Assembly: GCF_013343005.1 (NCBI RefSeq)
Contig: NZ_CP054491.1
Location: 2,090,501-2,154,500, forward strand
Source: Candidatus Reidiella endopervernicosa
GTDB lineage: Bacteria > Pseudomonadota > Gammaproteobacteria > GCF-013343005
Direction of reading: 5' to 3'
DNA: 64,000 nucleotides
Shown here: positions 28,908 to 39,642 of the stretch, piece by piece
Layout: each line of letters opens with the position of its first letter
How positions within the stretch are numbered: the stretch's first letter is position 1
Notes under the pieces: model-generated
Databases searched by the model: none
What the model was told of the DNA's origin: nothing
What the model saw: the letters and a program-made list of their open reading frames with translations, nothing else
Translations under genes and position numbers: made by a program

Positions 28908-31900
28908 CTACTTGAAGCTGGCCGATTTATCCATGGCCAGCTTTCCGAATTGGGCAAAGTGGGCCTTGTTCCCCGTCGGTGTCGTACCAGATGTGATCGT
29001 TGACCACATTGAGAGTAGTTCTCGGGCACCCTCACCGGAAGCGAGCATTCGTGGTATATCGACCGGTTGTCCTGCTCCAGCCCGATTGGCCACTAGTTGT
29101 GGGTGGGCATTATCTAAATCTGCAATACGCTCGACCATGGATGTCATTACTGATAGCCAATCCAATTACGATCTGTGGACCAGTGGATAAAACGGCCTTG
29201 GCCACTGCCCTCGCTGAGGTTTTAGCAACTTCGGACACGATCTTTGCCGCCAGTTTCGTCCCAAGCCTTCTGGTCGCGCTACTCGCGGCCTGGGAACCTG
29301 ATCTTAATCTGGATAGCGCCTGCCCAAAATCGTAGTACCCCTTGAAGCGATGAGGGAAAAGATATAATGAGACACTATTTTTGGGAACCAAGGTCACAAG
29401 ACCGGCCACAGTAACACCGGCTTCTACTGCTACACCACGGAGCATACTTCTAGTGATGAGCTCATCAAAATTGGGAGGCACGGCATCGAATTTTACAAGG
29501 GTTCGATCGGGTGTTGTTCTACGAACACTTTCTAAATATTCTGCACGCTCGTATGCCGTGGTCCAGGCATCCAGAGCATCCAGGGCATCCTGAGCAAGAA
29601 ATACACGATACTCGCGAATGGCCTCGCCGGCGCTGACCGCCATGGAGAGCGAAGTGAGGGCGGTTAGTCCCCGATAGTCGACGCCGTCTGCCTATTCGTA
29701 GTTGAGAGCGCGAGCGAACGACGAAGAAGATGCAGCAGCGGCTTTATGTCGGCGTAGAGTCACTGAGGGAGTTGTGTAGAGCCGCGAAGAGGTGATTACG
29801 CAACGTACGCAGGACGGTCGGGGCGCCGAAGGCATAAACGGTCGCGTTAAGTTTTTGCTGTTTGCTTGGGCTTGGATGCCCAAAACAAACTTTCGCAAAA
29901 ATAGCGACTCCCCGGTACTTATCAGAAGTTGTTTCTCCGCTGCTGTGGCCTGACCAGGCTTTTCTGCCGCCATGACCAGTCGCGAAAAGATAGCCACCTT
30001 CAGTATATCGCTCTCCTCGGGTACTGTTGCGATCTCGTCCCAGACCGCCTTGCGGAACTCAGCAGCACTCATCTCCATCTTTGGTGCAATGTCGGTCGCA
30101 ATGGTATTGATCAGCTTGCCATCCTTGACCAGGTCGAGTGCAACCTGCTCGGCACCACGCAGACCAAACAGCCCTCGCTGCGTGTACGCGGCTGTTTCCC
30201 AATTCAGAGTGAGCACATCGCAGGCATTGTTAGCATAAACAGGGTGATGTGATCGTGTTGTCATAACCGAGCATTGCCAGCAGGTCGCGCCATCTCCCTT
30301 GTTGATTGCCGGTTTGCTCTGGCGAGTCAGTTCGGTGTTGCGTGTCTGCAGAGCGATAGATACCTTGGGGTCCCTTGTGCTGATCAGATCGAACACCTGA
30401 TCCTTCGGACAACTCAAGGACTCGACCTCTGTGGCCTTGGCAAAGATAAAACCACCATCCTTCTCGCAGGCCGCATTGCCGTCGATAGTATTGACGGTGC
30501 GATCCCAGGCAGTCGGACAGACCCAGCAACCACCGCCTGCGGCGGTGCTCTGACTGCCTCTTATTTTCGCGTCCTTAATTTCTCCCGGCCCACATTGGGC
30601 TTTCTTGACGACGCTAGCCTTGGCATGCCTCTCACCTATGAGTCTGGAGCAGGCCCGTCCTTTGCTATCATTGATATGGTAGGCAGTGCGCTTGTAATTG
30701 GATGGGCAGGTAAAGCAACCACCACCGCCATCAAAGAATGTGCCGGATCTACATTCATGAGGCCATATGGTTTTCTGTTGGCGAGTTGCCGCCTTGAAGT
30801 CTTCTCTCTGAGGGATATAACAGGCATTGGGCATGTCGATATGGGCGGCGGAGCGATTATAACCAGCCGGACAGCTGAAACACTCTCCGTCACGGATAGG
30901 GTCGAAGAAGCTGCCATCCGAGCATAGCTTTCCTACGAACCGGGCAGGCCCGAATTCACCGCGTGCGTTGCGGTCCGGTTTTCGACAGGCACGCTCAGTG
31001 TGAATAGCCGCAGCAGATCGTTCGTAGCCTTGCGGGCAGCTCCAGCATGACCAGTTAGTCAGATCGAAGAAGCTACCAGCCGGACATTTGCCTACCGCAT
31101 TGCCAATGAGCTTGGCTGACTCATAGCCACAGGCCTCCTGTCCCGGCAGACCGCAAAGGGCTCGGATGTACCGACCTTGCCGAATCCGAATGCACCATAT
31201 GCCCAAGTTTTCAGGGGTGGCAATTCCTCATTAGGATTCAGGTTGAGTTCGCTAGGACTCAGGGTGACATCGATGGTGGTGGTGTCCGGATGCAGAGTGA
31301 GTTCGGTGGTGATACCGGTGCCCTGGTTCAGAACGATGTCGGTATCCTGATGCTGGGTAGTGCTGGTGCTCTGCAGGTTTAGGTTTCCAGGCTCAATATT
31401 ATTTCGGCTGAAGCCTTTGTTAGTTTCAGTACTGGCCACGACTATTACCACGTTTAACCAGAGGGGCATGAGGGAGTTTTATCGGTATCCAGCACCTTAT
31501 AGTATCTGGTCTGGGCACTGTGTCTGGACTTGTACATGTTGGTCAGGCGATAGTTGCCATTACCCATTTGTTTCAGTTTCCATAACTGGCCACTGTATTT
31601 TCTGGTGGGGCCGATAATCAGCTTCTGGCTGTCGTTCTCCAGTGAGTGCTTGTCGCCGAGGCCGAGATTGGTGATTCGATAATAGCCATTATCGGTGGCT
31701 TTGAATTTCAAAGCTGTTTCTGGCCCGGTTGGTTGAGTCATGTCCAACGCATTATTTACCCCCACCGTCAGCGCTCATGCCTTTCTTCAGTGAAGCGTTA
31801 CTCAGCAGATAAGTAGCCTGAGAGTCTGGAAGGGCCGCTACGGCCATATCTGTCATCGTTAAGATGAAGACCAGGCTGATCGCTCTAATATGTTGAATCG

Positions 31901-31910
31901 ACTCATCGTT
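28908..31910 (-). pseudogene. large secreted Cys-rich repeat protein with ricin-like N-terminal region, decayed
   Basis: Joined frames on the minus strand give a signal peptide (IRAISLVFILTMTDMAVAA), a region like a beta-trefoil/ricin lectin (GYYRITNLGLGDKHSLEN, GQLWKLKQMGNGNYRLTN) and five Cys-rich modules between about 31100 and 30220. Modules 1-3 share C-x(2)-GSFFD...C-(F/W)-(S/T)-CP-x-GY-x-RSA-x-HI...AC; modules 4 and 5 are diverged. A helical, Ala-rich C-terminal part follows. Frame changes are needed near 31890, 31770, 31470, 31200 and 29150, and a mobile element sits at 29633-29912 (excision restores LLISTAGEAIREY). Function unknown; a surface or adhesion role is a guess. Confidence 0.6.
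29633..29912 (+). mobile_element. CG-flanked short mobile element, copy 7 (reference copy)
   Basis: 280 bp, CG at 29631-29632 and 29913-29914, antisense to its host. Predicted stems in element coordinates: 1-9 with 27-35; 49-54 with 118-123; 126-131 with 160-165; 228-232/234-239 with 254-258/246-251; 261-264 with 272-275. The outermost stems lie at or within a few bases of both ends. No terminal inverted repeat exists. Confidence 0.92.
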
Positions 31911-32155
31911 ATCTACCCTTCAGATAGTTAATTGTTGTATTTAAGGAGGGTAGTAAGTCCACGTCATATGACTATATGATTTGTTACGTAGCAAGAGAAG
32001 ATTATATTGAAAACGTCAGCATCCACTATTAGCCAAAAGTATGAATATTGAGAAATTTACAAGTTAGGTAGTTGAAGGTGATCAGGTAATCCCTCCGAGA
32101 ATCAGCGGCACTTATAAGTAGACTTTTCTAACATAGATAACCTGGGATAATCTAC

Positions 32156-32790
32156 ATGAAGAAATCTCGTTACAGTGAGTCCCAGATTATTAGCATCCTG
32201 AAAGGGGCACAAAGCGGTATTCCAATTGCTGAATTATGTCGAAAGCACGGCATGATCGACGCCACTTTTTATAGCTGGCGGCCTAAGTACGATGGCATGG
32301 ATGTCAATAATGAAGCGCATGAAGGGGTTGAAGGAAGAGATGCCGACTGAAAATGATCTATGCTGAAGTGAAGATAAAGGCCGAGATCATCCAGAAGGCA
32401 ATGGAAATAGGTGGTAAAGCTATCTCAGCGAAGGGAGATGGTGCAAAAACGGTAGAGGGCTGAGGTGTTTTCATCCGGCTGGCTCGCATGGTTTTCGGTA
32501 TCAGCGAAACCTGCTATCGATATCGGGCCATATGCTTGGGTAACATGCCCTGATTGTGGACTGGCTATTACGCTTGACCACATCTAGCCAGGAAAGCCCC
32601 AATAGAACGCCTACGTTGAACTATTTAATCGATCAGTGCAGCACGAATGGCTGGATCAGCATCTGTTTGAAATATCGCACATGCACAGGAAGCAGCAATA
32701 TGCCGGTTATGGCATTACAGCAATGAACAATCCAATATGGTCATTGGCGGTATCACTCCGAAACAGGAATTACTGATAGTCGTATGACCT
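32156..32790 (+). pseudogene. IS3-family (IS51/IS407-like) transposase remnant
   Basis: OrfA starts at 32156 with MKKSRYSESQIISILKGAQ and an HTH ending in IDATFYSWRPKY, typical of IS3 OrfA, but it stops early at 32350. Downstream, degraded pieces of OrfB appear in several frames: AYVELFNRSVQHEWLDQHLFE and, further on, a GGITPKQE-like end near 32755. The DDE core is gone. Similar AAGTAGA strings at about 32116 and, inverted, near 32797 might be decayed ends. It is unrelated in sequence to the short CG-flanked elements. Confidence 0.75.
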
Positions 32791-32884
32791 CTACTTCTGA
32801 ACACCATTATTAATGGGGATTGCCCATGCTGCGTAGAGATTCTTGCTGCTATTGAAAATAGATCTGTCAAAGTTTTCAACGTTC

Positions 32885-33963
32885 CTATTTAAATCCTAAC
32901 AACAGGTCGGCAGCCAGTCCCAGGCTCCCATCGTTGCGGTAGAACTGACCGCGCTGGCTGATCACATCACTGCCGTTTAGTAGCTGATAGGTGTTCTTCG
33001 CATTCAGCGAGATACCGACACACCCGCCTCGAAGAGGCTTCGTTGCGACTGCTGTCCGCTGCTGTCGATCTGCAGTAGTTTTAGCTTGCTGTATATCTCA
33101 TCCTTGCGATCGATGCGTCCATCACCGTTTTTGTCGTAATCGGCGAGTGCCATAAAGCCGTTTTCGTGGCCGTTCTGATCGCCGAAGAGTTCACGACCAT
33201 CATCAATATGTCCATTGCCATTACGATCAAAGGCGAGCATTGCATCGTTGCCGGTGATAAAGCTGGTGCGGTCGAGAATGCCATCGGCATTGATATCGAA
33301 GTTCACCCCATTCTCAATCCCGGTGGTCTGGATACCGTTTCCATCCAGATCGAGTGCCAGTGGATCGGCGCGTCGTACCGGCTGCTCGATATTGCTGCTT
33401 TGACGTAGCGAGAACTGTTCAAACTCGGTGCGGTTTATCGAAACACTAAGTCGATCCTCGCTCATCTCGATATCGATCGACACGGCTTCAAATCGGACAT
33501 ACTCAATCTCAATCACCGAGTCGGCAGCGAAGATGGTGATATCGGTCGATTCGAAGATCTGCGTCTCGGCAGAGAGATCAAACGACTCAAATTCGCCGGC
33601 TCCCTCATTCAGATCGAGAATCTGGCGCAGAAAGTTGGCATAGAAGCGGTAGTTCTCATCAAGCTGCACTTCTCCCTCAGCAGGCAATGCATCCGGATTG
33701 CTCTCGGCAGTGAACGTTGCTGGAGCTTGTGCAGGGAGGGCAGTGGGTAGAGGGGGGATTGCGACCGGTATTCGGCCGCAGGCGACATCTGGACGGTTCT
33801 CCAGCGCACGTGGATTGCCGGGTACCGGCAGTCGTTCACGTTCAGATTCAGGTTTTCCGGGGGGCGATGCTGAAACAGGTGGTGCTGGGCGACGCTGCAC
33901 AGCTTGCTGTGCGGAGGGGAGCTGCTCTATGGCCATGACGGATACCTCTGCCAAGTTGGACAT
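32885..33963 (-). pseudogene. calcium-binding (EF-hand/dockerin-like) protein, frameshift near the C-terminus
   Basis: The long frame from 33963 has a Pro-rich N-terminus, then an acidic region with repeated EF-hand-like loops: DLDGNGIQTTG, DINADGILDRT, DRNGNGHIDDGRELFGD, DKNGDGRIDRKDE. This pattern is found in secreted VCBS/hemolysin-type proteins. The listed frame ends at 33004 with GVSVSR, but shifting by one or two bases near 33020 continues it as ISLNAKNTYQLLNG...GLAADLLLGFK, ending at 32885. Probably one indel. No signal peptide seen; function unknown. Confidence 0.6.
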
Positions 33964-34014
33964 TCTCAGAGAGGTATAACGGCCGAACTGTTTTTTACTT
34001 TAGTCTTCTCTGTG

Positions 34015-35157
<1,143 letters not shown>

Positions 35158-35505
35158 TCAGAGACCAAACAGGCTAGCGTAATCGCTATCCTTGAAGCCG
35201 ATCTGTATCGCGCCGTCGTGATCGAGTACAGGGCGCTTGATGAGAGTGGGGTGTTCAATAAGTAGTGCCACAGCTTTTGTCTTGTTAAGACCGTCGCGAT
35301 CTTGTTCATCAAGCTGACGCCAGGTGGTACTGCGACGATTAAGTAATAGCTCCCAGTCGACCGATTTGGCCCAGCCATCGATCAGTTTTTTATTGATGCC
35401 GTCGGCACGAAAATCGTGGAAGGTGTAGTCGATACCGTTGGTCTCGAACCACTTGCGTGCTTTTTTTACCGTATCGCAGTTTTTAATTCCGTATAGCGTG
35501 GTCAT
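35158..35505 (-). CDS. yffB: ArsC/Spx-family protein YffB
   Basis: 115 aa. Thioredoxin-like start YGIKNCDTVKKARKWF with one active-site Cys, and the NRRSTTWRQL and IKRPVLD segments of YffB-type ArsC homologues. Adjacent to dapE (12 bp), as in E. coli. Probably a glutathione-dependent thiol protein; it lacks evidence of arsenate specificity. Confidence 0.9.
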   Translation of the reverse strand: MTTLYGIKNCDTVKKARKWFETNGIDYTFHDFRADGINKKLIDGWAKSVDWELLLNRRSTTWRQLDEQDRDGLNKTKAVALLIEHPTLIKRPVLDHDGAIQIGFKDSDYASLFGL

Positions 35506-35542
35506 GTGATTTTTCTTTATTGTTTTAATTAAAGAGCAGAGA

Positions 35543-36130
35543 CTAAATTACGCGCACGCCGCTGTTACCGAGCATGGCAATTAATTTGATCAGTGGCAGG
35601 CCGATCAGGGCGTTGGGATCTTCGCCCTCCATCTTCTCAAACAGGGCGATACCGAGCGCTTCCGACTTAAAGCTGCCGGCACAGTTATAGGGCTGTTCAC
35701 GTTTGAGGTAGTTGTTGATCTCTGATTCGCTTAGATCACGGAAGGTGACATAGAAGGGAACGACGATCTCCTGAGCCTGTTTTGAAGCTGAATCGTAGAG
35801 GCAGAGGCCGGTGAGAAAGGTGACGTGTTTTCCCGAGGCCGCCGTGAGCTGCTGCATGGCGCGCTCATGATCACCCGGTTTGCCGAGAATCTCATCGCCC
35901 AGCACTGCCACCTGATCGGAGCCGATGATCAGTGCATCACTATGGCGCTCGGCGACTGCTTCGGCCTTGGCGCGTGAGAGGCGTGCCACCAGTGCCGCAG
36001 GCGTTTCATCCTCAAGACGACTCTCATCGACATCGGGTGAGTCGGTCTCGAAGTGGATGCCGAGTTTGTCGAGCAGTGCTTTACGAAAGGGCGAGGTAGA
36101 GCCGAGGACAATCTTTCTCTCAGTGGTCAT
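35543..36130 (-). CDS. yceF: Maf-family nucleotide pyrophosphatase, YceF type
   Basis: 195 aa. Motifs GSTSPFRKALL, DVDESRLEDETP and IIGSDQVAVL match the YceF (7-methyl-GTP pyrophosphatase) subfamily. In E. coli yceF is divergent from yceD-rpmF-plsX; here the two pyruvate carboxylase genes lie between them. Confidence 0.9.
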   Translation of the reverse strand: MTTERKIVLGSTSPFRKALLDKLGIHFETDSPDVDESRLEDETPAALVARLSRAKAEAVAERHSDALIIGSDQVAVLGDEILGKPGDHERAMQQLTAASGKHVTFLTGLCLYDSASKQAQEIVVPFYVTFRDLSESEINNYLKREQPYNCAGSFKSEALGIALFEKMEGEDPNALIGLPLIKLIAMLGNSGVRVI

Positions 36131-36150
36131 TGCTTACTTCTTTAACTCTC

Positions 36151-37983
36151 TTATTCAATTTCAATCAGTGCTTCGTCGGGATTAACGCTGTCGCCCTTTT
36201 TGATGTGGACCGCCTTGATGGTGCCGGTAATTGGAGCCTGTACCTCGGTCTCCATCTTCATCGCCTCGGTGATCAACAGTGGATCGCCAGCGGCGACCTC
36301 ATCACCCTCACTGACCAGTACATCGACAATGGTGCCGGGCATCGAGGTCTTCACGTGGCCGGGCTCGGTGGCGCGTAACCGTTTGCTGGTTCCCTTGTCG
36401 GCCACACCGGTCTTGCCGGGGCCGCCGGGGGTGAGTGAGACCATCTCGCCGAGGCTCTCGATCATCAGCTCCTCCGGCACGCCATCAATCGACATGTAGA
36501 AGGGGCGCTGCTCCTGATCCCACTTGCCGGCACCCGTTACATTAATATGGTAGGTCTCGCCGTGTAGTGTGATGGCGAACTCGGTCGGTGCAAAACAGAC
36601 CGCACCCGGCGCATCATCGGGGTGTTGCTCAAGCGTTTCGGGCGTGAGTGTACCGGCCTCGCGCTCCTCAAGGAAGGTTTTGCCGATCTCGGGGAACATG
36701 GCGTAGATGAGCAGGTCTTCGTCACTCTTCGCCAGCTCACCGATATCACCACGTAGTTTGTCCATCTCATCGTAGAGAATGTCTGCGGGTCGGCAATCGA
36801 TGATCTTCTCATCACCGATGGCGGCACTGCGAACCTCTTCGTTAATCTCGCCCGGTGCCTTGCCGTAGTGGCCGAGTAGGTAGTTTTTCACCTCGTTGGT
36901 GACGGTCTTGTAGCGTTCGCCGGTAACAACGTTGAGGACCGCCTGGGTACCGACAATCTGTGATGAGGGGGTGACCAACGGTGGAAAACCGAGGTCTTCG
37001 CGTACCCGTGGTATCTCGTCCAGAACCTCATTGATGCGATCGAGTGCACCCTGATCTTTTAGTTGTGAAGAGAGGTTTGAGATCATGCCGCCCGGAACCT
37101 GATTGACCTGTACGCGGGTGTCGAGTCCAGTCATGTCACTCTCGAACTGGTGGTAGTGCCTTCTGATCTCGCGGAAGTAGAAACCGATCTCCTGTAGCAG
37201 GGTGAGGTCGAGGCCAGTGTCGTATTCGGTGTTGCGGAAGGCGGCCACCATGCTCTCGGTGGGCGAGTGGCTGGCACCGCTGGCCATTGAAGAGATGGCG
37301 GTGTCGATGCGATAGCAGCCGTTCTCGATCGCCTTGAGCTGGCACATCTCGGAGAGACCCGCGGTGGCGTGGCTGTGCAGGTGCAGTGGCAGGTCAACCG
37401 CGTCACGCAGGGCGGCGACTAGATCGGCGGTGACCATCGGTGTGAGCAGGCCGGCCATATCCTTAATCGCAATCGAGTCACAGCCCATCGATTCCAGCTC
37501 CCTGGCCATGCTGACGAAGGTCTCGGTGGTGTGCAGCGGGCTGGTGGTATAGCAGATCGCCCCCTGTGCATGTTTGTCGACGGCCTTCACCGACTCGATC
37601 GCGGTGCGCAGATTGCGGGTGTCGTTCAGTGCATCGAAAATGCGGAAGACGTCGATGCCGTTATCGGCTGAGCGATCGACAAAGGCGCGCACTACATCGT
37701 CTGAATAGTGGCGGTAGCCGAGCAGATTCTGTCCACGCAGCAGCATCTGCAGGCGGGTGTTGGGCAGTGCTTCACGCAGGGTGCGTAGCCGTTCCCACGG
37801 ATCCTCTTTTAGAAAACGGATGCAGGCATCGAAGGTGGCTCCGCCCCAGACCTCGAGTGACCAGTAACCGACACGGTCGAGCCGCTCACAGATCGGCAAC
37901 ATATGTTCGGTGCGCATGCGGGTTGCCAGCAGTGACTGGTGCGCGTCGCGCAGGATGGTGTCGGTAATCTCAACCTTTGGCAT
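36151..37983 (-). CDS. pycB: pyruvate carboxylase subunit B (carboxyltransferase plus biotin carrier)
   Basis: 610 aa. HMGL-like carboxyltransferase start DTILRDAHQSLLATRM, metal-binding residues in HSHATAG, conserved carboxylase C-terminal region, and a biotinyl domain with the EAMKMET lysine near the end. The same family includes the alpha subunit of oxaloacetate decarboxylase. The neighbouring biotin carboxylase gene (31 bp upstream) instead points to two-subunit, anaplerotic pyruvate carboxylase; no beta/gamma decarboxylase subunits are present in the window. Confidence 0.88.
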   Translation of the reverse strand: MPKVEITDTILRDAHQSLLATRMRTEHMLPICERLDRVGYWSLEVWGGATFDACIRFLKEDPWERLRTLREALPNTRLQMLLRGQNLLGYRHYSDDVVRAFVDRSADNGIDVFRIFDALNDTRNLRTAIESVKAVDKHAQGAICYTTSPLHTTETFVSMARELESMGCDSIAIKDMAGLLTPMVTADLVAALRDAVDLPLHLHSHATAGLSEMCQLKAIENGCYRIDTAISSMASGASHSPTESMVAAFRNTEYDTGLDLTLLQEIGFYFREIRRHYHQFESDMTGLDTRVQVNQVPGGMISNLSSQLKDQGALDRINEVLDEIPRVREDLGFPPLVTPSSQIVGTQAVLNVVTGERYKTVTNEVKNYLLGHYGKAPGEINEEVRSAAIGDEKIIDCRPADILYDEMDKLRGDIGELAKSDEDLLIYAMFPEIGKTFLEEREAGTLTPETLEQHPDDAPGAVCFAPTEFAITLHGETYHINVTGAGKWDQEQRPFYMSIDGVPEELMIESLGEMVSLTPGGPGKTGVADKGTSKRLRATEPGHVKTSMPGTIVDVLVSEGDEVAAGDPLLITEAMKMETEVQAPITGTIKAVHIKKGDSVNPDEALIEIE

Positions 37984-38013
37984 CGAAGCCTCTCCGGTTA
38001 TTCATAACTATGG

Positions 38014-39432
38014 TTAAAGCCCCATGTTGGCGGCGATGGCTGCGGCAATGGCAGCAGCCAGCTCGCGTGGGCGTTGTCGTGTCGAGTAGTTGATCAACTC
38101 GGGGTGGCTCTCAACAAAGCCGGTATCGAAGCGTCCACTACGGAAGTCGGCCGAGCCGAGGATCTCCAGATGATAGGGGATGGTGGTCTTTACGCCGAAG
38201 ACGCCGATATCGTTGAGCGCACGCTGGGTACGGTTGAGCATCTCATCCCAGTCGAGCGCCCAGACGATCAGCTTGGCGCACATCGAATCGTAGTAGGGGG
38301 GGATTTCGTAACCGGTATAGATCGCACCGTCGGTACGCACGCCGGGACCACCCGGTGCAAAGTAGCGGGTGATGCGACCGAAGCTTGGCATGAAGTCGTT
38401 TTTCGGGTCTTCAGCATTGATACGGAACTCCATCGCCCAGCCACGACGGGTGATCTCATGCTGCTCATAACGCAGCGCCAGACCTGCGGCGATACGAATT
38501 TGCTCCTGCACAATGTCGATACCGGTGATCTGTTCGGTGACGCAGTGTTCGACCTGGAGGCGGGTGTTCATCTCCATGAAGTAGAAGTTGTCTTCGCTGT
38601 CCATCAGGAACTCGACCGTTCCAGCGTTCTCATATCCAGCGGCCTTGGCGGCGGCCACCGCATAGTCACCGATCTGTTGACGTTGTTCTTCATTGAGCTG
38701 TGGCGAGGGGGCGATCTCGATCAGTTTTTGGTGGCGACGCTGAATCGAACAGTCGCGTTCGAACAGGTGCACTACGCTGCCGTGGCTGTCGGCCAGAATC
38801 TGTGCCTCGATGTGACGCGGGTTGATGACGCACTTTTCCATGAAGACCTCGGCACTACCGAATGCCTTGGTCGCCTCGGAGATGACACGGTCGTAGTTGC
38901 TGGTGAGCGATTCGGCATCGTCGCAGCGACGAATACCACGGCCACCGCCGCCAGAGGTCGCCTTAAGCATGACTGGGTAACCGATCTTCTCAGCCAGTGT
39001 GAGCGCCTCATCGACGCTGGAGAGGTTATCTTCACTGCCGGGGGTGACAGGAATGCCGGCGGAGATCATTGTCTTGCGTGCTTCGGTCTTGTCGCCCATG
39101 CGGCTGATGACTTCCGCCTTGGGGCCGATAAAGCGAATGTTGCGCCTCGCACAGGCGGCAGAGAGTTCGGGATTCTCGGAGAGGAAACCGTAGCCGGGGT
39201 GGAGCGCGTCACAACCCGACTCGACGGCGATATTGACGATGCGGTGTACGTTCAGATAGCCAGCGACGGTGTCGGGGCCGAGCGAATAGGCCTCGTCAGC
39301 TTTTTTTACATGCAGCGCATTTCTGTCTGCTTCGGCGTAGATGGCGACCGATTTGATCCCCATTTCGGCACAGGCGCGTACAATACGCACCGCGATCTCA
39401 CCCCGATTGGCAATAAGAACTTTTTTAATCAA
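38014..39432 (-). CDS. pycA: pyruvate carboxylase subunit A (biotin carboxylase)
   Basis: 472 aa. ATP-grasp biotin carboxylase: KVLIANRGEIAVRIVRA at the N-terminus, KATSGGGGRGIRRC glycine-rich loop, EMNTRLQVEHCVTE active site. It carboxylates the biotin of PycB using bicarbonate and ATP. It could serve acetyl-CoA carboxylase (accC paralogue), but linkage to pycB decides for pyruvate carboxylase. First gene of the leftward operon pycA-pycB-yceF-yffB-dapE. Confidence 0.9.
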   Translation of the reverse strand: MIKKVLIANRGEIAVRIVRACAEMGIKSVAIYAEADRNALHVKKADEAYSLGPDTVAGYLNVHRIVNIAVESGCDALHPGYGFLSENPELSAACARRNIRFIGPKAEVISRMGDKTEARKTMISAGIPVTPGSEDNLSSVDEALTLAEKIGYPVMLKATSGGGGRGIRRCDDAESLTSNYDRVISEATKAFGSAEVFMEKCVINPRHIEAQILADSHGSVVHLFERDCSIQRRHQKLIEIAPSPQLNEEQRQQIGDYAVAAAKAAGYENAGTVEFLMDSEDNFYFMEMNTRLQVEHCVTEQITGIDIVQEQIRIAAGLALRYEQHEITRRGWAMEFRINAEDPKNDFMPSFGRITRYFAPGGPGVRTDGAIYTGYEIPPYYDSMCAKLIVWALDWDEMLNRTQRALNDIGVFGVKTTIPYHLEILGSADFRSGRFDTGFVESHPELINYSTRQRPRELAAAIAAAIAANMGL

Positions 39433-39520
39433 CTGATTTGATCCTTTCCAGGGTGCGAGATGGTGTCGTCAGAGAGAGCGATCTACAGGGCTATATAGTC
39501 GATAGAACGGCCATGCATAG

Positions 39521-39549
39521 GGTTTACGGTAAAGCTTGTTGGGTGTCAA
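39521..39549 (-). promoter_or_regulatory. putative promoter of the pycA operon
   Basis: On the minus strand: perfect -35 TTGACA (39549-39544), 17-bp spacer and a weak -10 TAAACC (39526-39521), about 90 bp from the pycA start. It is divergent from, and shares its -35 sequence with, the yceD promoter. Confidence 0.4.
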
Positions 39550-39604
39550 CCCGTCACGAGGTGACAGATGTGCCCAAACATACCGATTTATATAGAGAAA
39601 TTCT

Positions 39605-39633
39605 TTGACACACCGTAGTCAAAACAATAGAAT
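39605..39633 (+). promoter_or_regulatory. near-consensus sigma70 promoter directly before yceD
   Basis: -35 TTGACA (39605-39610), exactly 17 bp, -10 TAGAAT (39628-39633). The yceD ATG is at 39643, so a start site 6-8 bp after the -10 leaves a leader of only about 1-4 nt and no room for an RBS. Confidence 0.65.
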
Positions 39634-39642
39634 TGCGCGCTT

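Noticed and set aside
32156-32790. The IS3 remnant as the source of transposase for the short elements
   Set aside because: IS3 elements have TG...CA inverted ends and 3-5 bp duplications; neither matches the CG-flanked elements.
36151-37983. Sodium-pumping oxaloacetate decarboxylase alpha subunit
   Set aside because: No beta or gamma subunit genes are near, and a biotin carboxylase gene is directly linked, which fits two-subunit pyruvate carboxylase.
38074-39441. A 455-codon plus-strand ORF opposite pycA
   Set aside because: It is a codon-bias shadow of the clear biotin carboxylase on the minus strand and resembles no protein.
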